Below, piece by piece: positions 1 to 9,365 of a stretch of DNA of 64,000 nucleotides. The notes under the pieces were generated by a model, which had not been told where the DNA came from, did no database searches, and saw only the letters and a program-made list of their open reading frames with translations. A program made the translations under genes and the position numbers. Position 1 is the first letter of the stretch, and every line of letters begins with the position of its first letter. Source of the stretch: Trichosphaerium sp. ATCC 40318 (lineage: Eukaryota > Discosea > Flabellinia > Trichosidae); contig JALMLS010000578.1 of assembly GCA_038496445.1 (NCBI GenBank), forward strand, positions 186,001-250,000. The letters are read 5' to 3'.

Positions 1-396
1 TCTTCAGAGGAAGGAACACCAACACAACGATATCAGTAAGCATTAAAGATACTAATAGTAGTTGACAAGACTGATGTAACATTAACTTTGCGACATAGTT
101 CTCTCAAGATTGAAAACAAAGAATCAGACCATTTTATATTTAATGGCACAGATGATTTGACACACATGGAAGGATACAAAAGTACAGGTACACCTCATCC
201 TGAAGGAAAGGTATTGGCAACTTTTGAGGAGTTGAAGGAAGAAGATCATATTCTTCCTTGTATTGTTGAACTCGATAAGTTTAAAGGAAAATCAATGGCA
301 ATCAACTGCTTTGGGCAAACAGCCTCTTCAAAAGAAGGATCGAAGCTACTTGCCAACTCGTTATTGTATTGTGCAAAGACTTCTTCAAGCTCCTAG
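1..396 (+). CDS. 3' end of a GATase-like gene (duplicated copy, 5' part outside window)
   Basis: Two exons are readable: 1-35 and 99-396, joined across an intron at 36-98 (GTAAGC donor, ACATAG acceptor). The Met codon at 88 lies in the intron and is not a start. The protein ends in the same C-terminal block as the gene at 5950-7185 (minus), including the motifs GTPHPEGKV and LLANSLLYCAKTSS, which resemble the last strand and helix of glutamine-amidotransferase-like (ThuA/GATase1-like) domains. The reading frame is intact and differs from the other copy by a handful of substitutions. The upstream exons would lie left of the window, so it cannot be said whether the gene is whole. Confidence 0.5.
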
Positions 397-504
397 AATA
401 GACATACCAATACAACCCTACAGTAGTGACTAAAACATAAAGACTAAACCATAAATACATTACATGTTCTATCTCATTAAAGTTTACGATATCTGTTTTT
501 CATC

Positions 505-790
505 AATTCATTAGTGTTCCATTTCTATCTATTGCTTTTGGTTCTCCATTTATTTTACCATCAGCATACTTGAACTCCTCACACAAGAATCCAAATGCAT
601 CCACCGTTTAAATTCCATTGACAAACTTAAGCAATATGCCCATTCATCAGCTAAGAGATATATTGTGAGCTCTTGAATGCCACCACTATGTTTGACATAG
701 TTCCACTCCCTCTCAAGTTCACCATCTTTACCAAAAACTTTGAAACCTCCTTCTAGTTCCTCATTCGCGTGTCTACCATGTATAGCTAAG
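505..790 (-). pseudogene. Truncated, frameshifted YwqK/MORN-repeat gene fragment
   Basis: Read on the minus strand this matches the last third of the repeat gene at 5104-5853. It keeps recognisable codons such as LTIYLLADEWAY but has lost a 12-base stretch and one further base near 600, which shifts the frame before the conserved FGFLCEEF segment. Sequence similarity ends at 790, so the N-terminal two thirds are missing. It is a dead copy produced with the inverted duplication. Confidence 0.75.
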
Positions 791-2876
791 TGAGTATTAA
801 TCTAGTGCTAGCATTAGTATTTACCCAGTGTAAACAATCTCGTTAATCAAATTAAATCTCACTCACTCTTCTTTCTAGTGACTACAAAGGCCGAGTGGAA
901 TTTGAAAAGGGCATCAAGCAACCCAAGAGGTGTTTGAGAATGTTTTGAATAGGCACAGACAGGTTTCAGCCGAAATAGAGGAAGTAGAAGGTAAGTAACA
1001 ACAAGGTAAAAAAGTTGTTGTTTATTTTTGGGTCTTTTTTAAATATCGTCATATTGCAGTGCTCTAACATGGAATTGTATTGATTTTGAGGACCCTTGTA
1101 CCAAAACTATCGTTATATGCGAAAAGGAGAGCTTGACAGTGTCTAAGAGAGGTACTGTGCCATCTAGTTGTCAATCTATTTTGTTTTCGTTTAGTATCAA
1201 TCACATGAATCTAGTGCTATAGTTAGCGCTCATTTTCGTCCCTGTAGAGACTACAAACACCAAACACTAACAATTTTCTGCATGCAAACAACCTAAGCAC
1301 AAGTGTATTAGAAGAACCGGCACTTTGAGCTTCTCAGAGGTAGCAGTAGTAGTAGTAAATCAACTTCCCAAAACCCACAAGACACAGCCTTATGACTAAG
1401 AAAGAAGGCAAGAAAGAGGTGAAGGGAGAAGAAAATGATGTAGTGGTATACGAGGGTATATTCCTGCCAGTTATTAACCCCAACCTATATCCATCTACTA
1501 GCACGCCCACTTATTTTTAGGTTTTTTGCTTATTTCGTGCTAGTGTTACAGTTACCCTGTATATTATCCCCACCCCTATCTCTCTTGCTCAACCTTGTTG
1601 TTATGTACTAATGTTTGTTGTCCTGTAGTACACAAACTCAGAACAATCGTTTATCAGCAAGGAAAGGGCATCTACAAGTACATGTTAACCAACCGTAATC
1701 TCAATCTCAGATGGACAATTATAAGCCCCAACTCTAACATGTTGAAATAGAACAGATTGCAACTGGTAGTGGTGATATGTTATGATACCTTTGACATGCT
1801 ACACTATTTGAGTGCAATCTGAAGTGGAAAACAAGTTAACTCTGCCTGGTACTTGAAGGAGCACATACGCATGTATGCTTTGCACTAAATAATCAATTGG
1901 GTTTTAACTACTTGTATTTGACACTTAGTTTTAGGTGTAACAGACTAACGAGATGTGTCTAGTTCTACTTCTCTACTTCCAAACAAATATGGCCAAGTCT
2001 GTGCTTTGGCAGCCCAAATCCAATAGTAGTAAATAAGACACGTGCTTGCTATTCATGACTCCCTTTAGAACCAACAATAATACTACAGCATACTTTAGTC
2101 TATTCCTGGAATTATCTCATTTTGGATTATAAATGCAACTCGTATGGAAGCACAGCATATACCACATCGTTTTACAATATGCAAGTGTACATTGTTTTAT
2201 TTTACCTTTTTTAAGCAACCACAGAGGCACCTTACAATTGAGGCTTAACTCAAAGCAAAGCTTCCAAACCCAAATGGCAATACCCCAAAAAGTTAATTTT
2301 CTCCAAGAGATTCAAAAGCAACTCTTGGGCATGCTAACCTGTCTACACGTTCTTTTTTGAGTTTAGTGAGTAGTCGGTATTTCTTAATGGGTTTTTTGAG
2401 TTTGACAGGTAAGTAGCAAGACACCTCTACGTGAGAGATTAAGTTAAAATGTTTTTGCATTTTTATAAAAAAGGCTAATATCCATGCCCATTTGGATGCA
2501 TATTTTTTGCATTTTCGCTACTGCTAGAAACAGCACAGTAGCACTATAAAAGAACAGCGGAGATGATTCCAGAAGCTTTTAATTAATAACAGTGAGTTTG
2601 GCTTATTCAGCGTATAGAGATATTGTTAGTTAATGAGTCCGCTGTTCTTTACTTTAAGCAATGATATCCATCCGTTCGTTGCATGTGAGGTTGGTTTAAA
2701 TAAATGAAAGCCGTAATTTTCGGGTTTTTTTTTTTCATTCAAAACGAAACAAATCGCCACCAATAAAGTGACAGTGTCGGTAAGTGTAGCTTGACACTGT
2801 TTAGGAGCGCACTAGGCCATTCATAGCTCTATTGCGGAAGTAAAAGAACCTGTTCAGTCCTTGTTTTTCTACCATT
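791..2876. other. Long gene-poor stretch with possible decayed exons
   Basis: No intact gene is recognised. Two exon-like pieces stand out: about 920-991 (ending in a good GTAAGT donor) and 1058-1147 (open frame with VICEKESLTVSKR between an AG and a GT), but they do not join in frame. The recurring phrase CTAGTGCTA-GTTA-like appears near 800, 1210 and 1540, which hints at old repeats. A 75-codon open frame at 2133-2360 has no recognisable features. Most likely eroded gene or transposon sequence. Confidence 0.4.
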
Positions 2877-2906
2877 TTGCACGTGCTGCATTGTAGAACG
2901 CTAAAA

Positions 2907-3989
2907 ATGATCACCAACAACCAAGAAAACGCTACGTACGCGCTAGTGAAATTGTGTTATGCTAAAAAGACTAACAATAGATACGTTAACACAATTACAG
3001 ACGATTGGCCTCAAATGCGATTAATACAACTTCCAGTTGAGTTACAACTTGATATTATTGATTTAGACCCTATGCTATCAAAACAGGCAGCAATGACAAC
3101 ACGGTTCAACTACGACTTGAAAAAACATGGAAAATGGCTTAAAATCAACACAGCAACATCACAAATTTTAGAACAAGAGTATTTCAGTCATGGTAAACGT
3201 CACGGAAAGAGATTAAAATGGTATGACCAATTGGCAGTTAAGTCAAGTTACTGTAAAGGAGACCCTAACGAGCGGAGGCTGATGATACGTGCCAACTATG
3301 TCAATGGAAAAGAGCAAGGAAAGTATGAAGGGTGGTATATGAACGGTTTATTGAAGGAAACGTTCCATTTTGTTAACGGGAAAATGCATGGAGAATATAA
3401 ATATTGGTACGAGGATGGAACGATATACAATCATTTTGTATTCAAAAGTGAAAACGAAACTTACTGCGAGCAATGGTACGAAGATGGACAAATACGTCTA
3501 CAGTGTACGTATGTCAATGATAGACTTGAAGGAGAGTACAAGAGCTGGTACAATAATGGTAAACAAGAAGTGCATTGTAAGTATGTCAACAACAAACTTG
3601 AAGGAGAGTACAAGAGCTGGTACAATAATGGTGAACAAGAAGTGCATTGTAAGTATGTCAACAACAAACGAGAAGGAGAATGTAACAGGTGGTACAAGTA
3701 TGGCGAAAAGCAAGATCGTTGTATCTATCTCAATGGCAAACGAGAAGGAGAGTACACAAGATGGTACAATACTTCTTGCTATTACGATTATGAGTGGTTT
3801 CCTACTCAAGATTTTGAAGTTGGTTATCATTATAAAGATACACATTGTCATTATGTCAACGATAAACTTATTGGAGAGTTTCGAACATGGTACAAAAATG
3901 GCCATTTGAAATTCTTCTGTCGTTATGTTGATGGCAAACAAGAAGACTGTAAGTATTTTGATAAAAAAGGTAATGAGAAAAAGTATTGA
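2907..3989 (+). CDS. F-box-like protein with YwqK/MORN-type repeats
   Basis: A single-exon protein of about 360 residues. Near the N-terminus the segment LPVELQLDIIDLDPML looks like a shortened F-box. The rest is a run of about ten imperfect 23-24 residue repeats of the form YVNGKxEGEYKxWYxNGxxxxxC, the pattern seen in YwqK-type 'antitoxin' and MORN-like repeat families, which form beta-hairpin ladders. Two of the repeats are almost identical. I chose the first in-frame ATG at 2907; an ATG at 3015, right before the F-box-like segment, is a good alternative. An AATAAA-like motif follows the stop. The partner and cellular role are unknown; F-box proteins usually recruit a target to an SCF ubiquitin ligase. 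Confidence 0.75.
   Translation: MITNNQENATYALVKLCYAKKTNNRYVNTITDDWPQMRLIQLPVELQLDIIDLDPMLSKQAAMTTRFNYDLKKHGKWLKINTATSQILEQEYFSHGKRHGKRLKWYDQLAVKSSYCKGDPNERRLMIRANYVNGKEQGKYEGWYMNGLLKETFHFVNGKMHGEYKYWYEDGTIYNHFVFKSENETYCEQWYEDGQIRLQCTYVNDRLEGEYKSWYNNGKQEVHCKYVNNKLEGEYKSWYNNGEQEVHCKYVNNKREGECNRWYKYGEKQDRCIYLNGKREGEYTRWYNTSCYYDYEWFPTQDFEVGYHYKDTHCHYVNDKLIGEFRTWYKNGHLKFFCRYVDGKQEDCKYFDKKGNEKKY
3510..3653 (+). repeat. Near-perfect tandem duplication of one 72-bp protein repeat
   Basis: Units 3510-3581 and 3582-3653 differ at only a few bases, while the neighbouring repeats of the same gene differ widely. Each unit encodes 24 residues containing LEGEYKSWYNNG. This is a recent in-frame duplication in the repeat ladder. 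Confidence 0.9.
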
Positions 3990-5070
3990 TGAAGGAGTGC
4001 AACCAATAGCACAAAAATGAACAATAGAAGAACTGTACAAACAGAAAATAATAAAATTTTCCTTGAAATGGATATTTATTTGATATCACAGTGGTGATAG
4101 TTAATGCTCACAAAGCTTTTAAATGACAAGATGTATCCTTAAACAAATGAGTTTCTGTTTATTGATGAGAAAATGAAGCTTGAGATCTTCTGGAGCGGGT
4201 ATTTGGCCTACGAGCTGGTACACGTGCTGGAATGGCACCAGATGAAACCCATTTTCCAGATCCAACCCTACTTCCTTGACCGCCTTTGGCTATTGTTTTG
4301 GATACCAAGTAGGGCTCTTCCATTTCTTACCTGTGTGACTTGTCCCAATGTCATTAGACCACGAAGTATCTCTTTAAAACCCTGGCATTGGACATGTCCA
4401 GAAATAGTTGTTGCCAATGACGAGCCATGTAGCTAATATTTATTTATTATTTTTTTGGTACATGTTGATTATACTCGTGAGGCAATCTCACGTGATTTAT
4501 GACTTCATTTGACTATTGTGCAATTTGTTATTCAGTTAATTGTGAAGTGTACATTCAATACAGTTTTGTGAAATATCTCCGATTGTATGTTACAGATTTA
4601 CATAGGACTGCTCCCAATCGAACCGCAGTATGATTTTACATACCTACAAGATAAGTTTGCTCCTCAACAAGTGTGATGTGTGAGCGCAAGTTTTTTTTTT
4701 ACAAACCCAAGCATGGATCTTGGAATTCAGTTCATGGATGAGTAAGGGATTGCTTGGAATAGAAGCGCAATGTGATTTCACGTACAAACAAGCAGTTTAA
4801 ATTAAAAAAATAGTAACAGCGAAAATTGCTAAATTAGGTTTGTACTCTCCAACTCATTTGTTTTCTTTTATAAGTGCTTTAATAGTACAAACACAACAGC
4901 GAAGAAACAAGAAATGGTAAACTGCTTGAGCTAACAGTTTTTTAAACGTTGTTCTTCATACTTAGCTTCCCATATTCATTCTATTAGCTTAGAAAGCGTT
5001 ATGTATAGATATACAAGCGTTTTATTCTTTTTAAGGAGCGCTATTCCTTAAATTGGACATATATGTCCGA
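3990..5070. other. Intergenic stretch
   Basis: No gene is recognised. Open frames on both strands at 4173-4436 have odd composition; the minus strand reads through a basic, Ser/Arg/Gly-rich stretch. Neither has a convincing start or family resemblance. The part from about 4950 probably includes the lost 5' end of the following repeat gene. Confidence 0.4.
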
Positions 5071-5073
5071 TAG

Positions 5074-5853
5074 TACTTAAAGAGATACGAAAAATGGGTT
5101 CTTTTGTCGAAATATAAAGCAACGACAACAAGGTTTGACAATGACTTAAATAAATATGGGAAATGGTTCATAGATGGTAGATCTTGGATAAATGCCAAGC
5201 GCATAGAGCATTGGAGACATGGTAAATTACATGGAGAAGTGACAACATATTATGTTGGCTCTGATCAGTTGTATTCACATTCTCATTATGAGGAAGGTAA
5301 GCAACATGGAGTGCATATTGAATGGTATGATAATGGCCAAATGGAAAGAAAGATAAACTATTTCAATGGTAAACGACAAGGACTGTTTTGCAAATGGCAT
5401 TACAATGGTCAACTGCCTTCAAAGTGTGCCTATGTTAATGATATGAGAAAAGGCGAATACAAGGAGTGGTATACTAAAGGACAATTAAAGGGTGAACGCT
5501 CGTATGTCAACGATAGAAAAGTTGGAGAGTACAAGAATTGGTTCAGATGTGGAACCTTAGCTATACACGGTAGACATGTGAATGAGGAGCTAGAAGGAGG
5601 TTTCAAAGTTTTTGGTAAAGATGGTGAACTTGAGAGGGAGTGGAACTATGTCAATAGTGGCAGTAAAGAGCTCACAATATATCTCTTAGCTGATGCATGG
5701 GCATATTATCTAAGTTTGTCAATGTTACAGAAGGGAGAATTTAAACAGTGGTATGCATTTGGATTCTTGTGTGAGGAGTTCAAGTATGCTGATGGTAAAA
5801 TAAATGGAGACCCAAAAGCAATAGATAGAAATGGAACACTAATGAATCGATGA
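5074..5853 (+). CDS. YwqK/MORN-type repeat protein, 5' end broken or unresolved
   Basis: The frame open from 5074 encodes about 250 residues of the same repeat type as the gene at 2907 (KRQGLFCKWHYNGQ, KGEYKEWYTKGQLKGE). There is no ATG in this frame before the repeats. The segment LLSKYKATTTRFDNDL aligns with LSKQAAMTTRFNYDL of the neighbour, but the F-box-like part that should precede it is absent or out of frame: an ATG at 5095 is in another frame and stops soon. Either a single-base frameshift has killed the start or a short upstream exon was missed. Its 3' third was copied into the inverted duplication at 505-790. Confidence 0.6.
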   Translation, partial: YLKRYEKWVLLSKYKATTTRFDNDLNKYGKWFIDGRSWINAKRIEHWRHGKLHGEVTTYYVGSDQLYSHSHYEEGKQHGVHIEWYDNGQMERKINYFNGKRQGLFCKWHYNGQLPSKCAYVNDMRKGEYKEWYTKGQLKGERSYVNDRKVGEYKNWFRCGTLAIHGRHVNEELEGGFKVFGKDGELEREWNYVNSGSKELTIYLLADAWAYYLSLSMLQKGEFKQWYAFGFLCEEFKYADGKINGDPKAIDRNGTLMNR

Positions 5854-6336
5854 AAAACATATATTGTAAACTGAGAGAACCATGTAATGTATTTATGGTT
5901 TAGTTTTTATGTTTTAGTCACTATGTAGGGTTGTATTGGTATGTCTAGTCTAGGAGCTTGAAGAAGTCTTTGCACAATACAATAACGAGTTGGCAATTAG
6001 CTTTGATCCTTCTTGTGAAGAGGCTGTTGACGCATAGCAGTTGATTGCCATTGATTTTCCTTTAAACTTATCAAGTTCAACAATACAAGGAAGAATATGA
6101 TCTTCTTCCTTCATCTCCTCAAAAGTTGCCAATACCTTTCCTTCAGGATGAGGTGTACCTGTACTTTTGTATCCTGCCATGTGCGTCAAATCATCTGTGC
6201 CATTAAATATAAAATGGTCTGATACTTTGTTTTCAATCTTGAGAGAACTATGTCACAAAGTTAACGTTACATCAGTCTTGTGTCAACTACTATTAGTATC
6301 TTTAGTGCTTACTGATATCGTTGTGTTGGTGCTCCT
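5555..6336. repeat. Right arm of the inverted segmental duplication
   Basis: Reverse-complement partner of 1-790. It spans the 3' end of the repeat gene (plus) and the last two exons of the GATase-like gene (minus). The arms are separated by about 4.8 kb. Confidence 0.85.
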
Positions 6337-7185
6337 TCTGAATAACCTGTTTTTTCTTCAAATATTCTTGGAACTATTGCACTTACTCCAGCTTTTTCCC
6401 AGGCACCACCTTTTTTAAGAATTTAATATTCACAGAGTTAAAAAACCGTTGTTTCACTCTCTTACCAAGGTTTTCAGAACCTGAGCAGATTGAAAACACA
6501 AGCTGAATAACACCCACACCATCATCTATGAGTTCTTTAAAAACATCTCCCCATAGATCACGATCTAAACAGACAAAAAGTCAACACAAACATACATTTC
6601 AAAGAAATATCACGTGCGTTTTATCCACACATTATAGTAGAGAAAACAATGGCGTCATATCCTGTTAATCTTGTGCGTAACTCATCTTTGTCTTCTTTGT
6701 TTTTGAGCATCTCTTGGCGAAACACATCGACATTCCTAAATCAACAAATTAGACTCAAAAAAAGAAAAGCTGTTTGCGTTTTTTTTCTTCACCTGATGCC
6801 TAACTTTTTCAAACCTAATTGTATTGAACTTCCATCTACATATTTGTTGTAACAGACAAGGAATTTAGAACGAAATAAGCACTTGAAGATGTGCATCCAT
6901 GGATTCTGTTAAAAATAGATTATTACACAAAATAAGCACTCTAGCATTGTTTCCTTCACGTCCAGAGGTATAACAGCGAATAATAATAATATTACGTACT
7001 ACATCATTAGGAAATTGACTAAGCGTATTTGAGTCAATAGGTACTGCGTACTGCTTTCTACAGAATGCTTCTACCTCACAAGAAACGAAATAGCGCCATT
7101 GATTACAAACAAGGCTCCAATTAGCGTAATCAACTAAATCAACGCAGTATGACAATATTTCGGCTAGAATCTCTGGTATATCCAT
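5950..7185 (-). CDS. F-box-like protein with a C-terminal GATase/ThuA-like domain
   Basis: Six exons were built on the minus strand: 7185-6872, 6828-6793, 6735-6629, 6564-6466, 6409-6313 and 6247-5950; introns are 43 to 65 nt. The first 40 residues (MDIPEILAEILSYCVDLVDY then WSLVCNQW) look like an F-box. The rest has the strand-helix order of a class I glutamine-amidotransferase-like fold: a first strand ARVLILCNN, a helix then LGIRNVDVF, LTGYDAIVFS, a glycine turn ELIDDGVGVIQLV, a late GTPHPEG segment, and a final GKSMAIN strand before LIANSLLYCA. No Cys-His-Glu triad is evident, so it may bind rather than hydrolyse. The exon 1/exon 2 junction is the least certain. I know of no named member; assignment rests on pattern only. 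Confidence 0.6.
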
Positions 7186-7968
7186 CGTTTAAGGGTTATG
7201 TGTTGGTGCAACACAATTCTGGTAGTTTACTGAAAAAACACACGTAATGGTTATAACTTAAATAGTTAAGTTTTTTGAAACTGAACACGTGACAATCAAC
7301 TTTGACATATCAACTTTCATTTACAACAGGGACATTTATTTGGGCTAGAGGTGGTCCCAGCATAGCCAGTTATAAAAATCTGGAGCTTCGATGGTATGAA
7401 ACTCAGCAACAAACTAATCAGCTAACCGTTTAAAAATGTGGTGTTGTACCATGGCTGTAACATGCAACAGCATATGTTACTATTCTCTGATTACATTTAA
7501 TCATGAGATTAGTGATCTCTCGATAATGAACATTATGTATTCTCTGAATTAACCTTTAATAAATACGCTATTATCCTACAACTAAGGCCGCTAGTTCTAT
7601 TGGAAGGCATAGTAGGCCATAATGTGCTTTATATGTCTATTGGTCATTAGCAATGCCAGACGTTAATATGTGGGTTAAAAAGGAAGGTGTGCCTGTTGTT
7701 TTGATGCCATTTCAATCAAGATTCATTGTTTTGCTACTTCAAGACTTCATTTTCTGGTCATATTTTTTCTTGACGCTGAGGAGATGCAACATCCTTGATC
7801 TCGCCTTTTATTGGAATAAACCTGAAAGATAAGTCCATTAACCTAAAACGCCCATGCACCTTTACCTAACTCGGAAAAGACCTTTATAGCATAAAAGCAA
7901 AAAAACAGATTCTAAATTTAAGAGTTTCAAACAGTATCTACCTCAGTCTCTATCTATTATTGGTTTAT
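7186..7968. other. Intergenic stretch with a possible transposon end
   Basis: No gene seen. At about 7349-7435 the sequence starts CTAGAGGTGGTCC, continues with AGCCAGTTATAA and ends near CAGCTAACCG, resembling the ends of the MITE-like element at 32017-32208. It is probably an old truncated relative. Confidence 0.4.
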
Positions 7969-8967
7969 TTACTGCTTGTGCATAGTAAGGTTTACAATGT
8001 TACTATTGACTAGTGAGCAATGCCCATAAACAGTATTCAAGTGCATCTTGTGCCTTTCTTTAAGTGTATTGACTCTAACAAATACTTGAAGAGGAAACAC
8101 ATCAGGTGTCTTATCATTTGCGACATAAGTATGATAGATTTTTCCTTCAAGAGAAAAGGTACCACGATGAGCAATATAATTTCTTCTAGCAGGACTGCGC
8201 CGGTATTGGCCTGACCTGTCTTTGGGTTCTATTGATGCATTGAAAAGGAAAGGTATCTCATATGTTTCCTTATCTCCTGGTTTCAAAGTTTCAGTAAAAT
8301 CAACCTTTTTTGTCCCACACCTGTACCTTCTTCTATCATGATATCTGTAGTTGTTGAAATACCCATCAGGATCTTTGACAGTAGGCTTCCAAATAAAAAA
8401 AGCTTGACCAGTTTGAATAACGGAACATTCATCAAGCCTATAGCCATGACCGAGAAATACTGTTTCTTCTTTTTTTCCAATATTCTCAAGTGTGAGTTTG
8501 AATGTTACTGTATCTCCTCTATGAATCTTTGTTTTATCACAACTCAGCTCCGCTATGATATTTGGAACAAGTTTATTTCTATACTTTTCTTTCCACGTGA
8601 TTGCGTTGAGATTATACAAAGTCGATGGCATTTCGATTGTATGTCGTATCCACTTTTTCGTTTCATGGCAGTATGTTGAGTAGGATTCGTTTAAATATTG
8701 CTTTAACTCGTTCTCTGCTAGTTCATGAACAAGTTTCTCTATTTCTTGAGCGTTAGAACCCCATTTCTGGTGGTATAAACGTTTATAGATGTATTCTTCG
8801 TCAGCTTGGATTGTATCCTTCAGAAAATGGTTTGATTGTTGTAATGAACCTAAATCTTGCCATGATAGGGTATTACTCACGATAATATTCAAGAGTATCT
8901 CCAAAGGTAGCAAAAACAAGTCTGTGGTATCCGTGTATGCCTCAAGTGAGGTGTGTTTCGATGTCAT
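7969..8967 (-). CDS. F-box protein with a C-terminal beta-sandwich-like region
   Basis: An uninterrupted 332-residue protein starting at the ATG at 8967. Residues 18-55 form a typical F-box (LFLLPLEILLNIIV, then WQDLGSLQQSNHFL). Residues 56-130 are helical. From about 135 the sequence is beta-rich with features common in secreted or adhesion-type immunoglobulin-like sandwiches: IIAELSCDKTKIHRGDTVTF, KLTLENIGKKEETVFLG, and later LKPGDKETYEIPF. Such a domain joined to an F-box suggests a protein-binding adaptor. Unlike its neighbours the gene has no intron. The target is unknown. Confidence 0.75.
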   Translation of the reverse strand: MTSKHTSLEAYTDTTDLFLLPLEILLNIIVSNTLSWQDLGSLQQSNHFLKDTIQADEEYIYKRLYHQKWGSNAQEIEKLVHELAENELKQYLNESYSTYCHETKKWIRHTIEMPSTLYNLNAITWKEKYRNKLVPNIIAELSCDKTKIHRGDTVTFKLTLENIGKKEETVFLGHGYRLDECSVIQTGQAFFIWKPTVKDPDGYFNNYRYHDRRRYRCGTKKVDFTETLKPGDKETYEIPFLFNASIEPKDRSGQYRRSPARRNYIAHRGTFSLEGKIYHTYVANDKTPDVFPLQVFVRVNTLKERHKMHLNTVYGHCSLVNSNIVNLTMHKQ

Positions 8968-9365
8968 TGCCGTTTCCTTCTAAAATTTAAGTGAACGGCT
9001 CTATCTCGCTTAATACTGCTTAACCTTTTCTTTCGCCTATGCTGAGCCAATAGTATTTGCTCCGAACCCTTCCTAATCGTTTTCAGAAGTGTGAGTGAGA
9101 GCCAACAATTTGTTTTCTCAGTCAAAAAAATCACGTCGAAATTTTGTAAAACGTCAAATCTATGCGCGAATGTGAGCCTTAGGCTGCGGATATATTTATT
9201 GTTTTCTTTTGTCATGGGTAACTGTATTCGTTTGTTTATCATCACCTAATAAAGTATTCTTGATGTCACCAAATCAATATACAACAGCGATTTTAAGGAT
9301 CGTATCTTTTGGACAACGTAGTTATAACATTTTATTTTTCTTGTGGTTTGTTTTTTTTTTTGGCA
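8968..9365. other. Intergenic stretch between two minus-strand genes
   Basis: Lies between the stop of the PITRM1-like gene and the start of the F-box gene. A 93-codon minus-strand frame (8964-9245) overlaps the F-box start in another frame; it is Lys/Arg-rich, has no recognisable domain, and is more likely upstream leader sequence. Confidence 0.4.

Larger units (their letters stand above)
1..790. repeat. Left arm of an inverted segmental duplication
   Basis: This stretch is the reverse complement, with scattered substitutions and small indels, of 5555-6336. Each arm carries the 3' end of a GATase-like gene and the 3' end of a YwqK/MORN gene, in tail-to-tail order. The match stops abruptly near 790. 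On the left it appears to run out of the window. Confidence 0.85.

Noticed and set aside
2133-2360. Small protein gene
   Set aside because: Low-information frame with no signal, domain or repeat.
3461-4089. Long minus-strand frames opposite the YwqK/MORN gene
   Set aside because: They are shadows of the repeat codons, hydrophobic only because of the reverse complement.
4173-4436. Protein gene on either strand
   Set aside because: No start context, no splice support and no family pattern.
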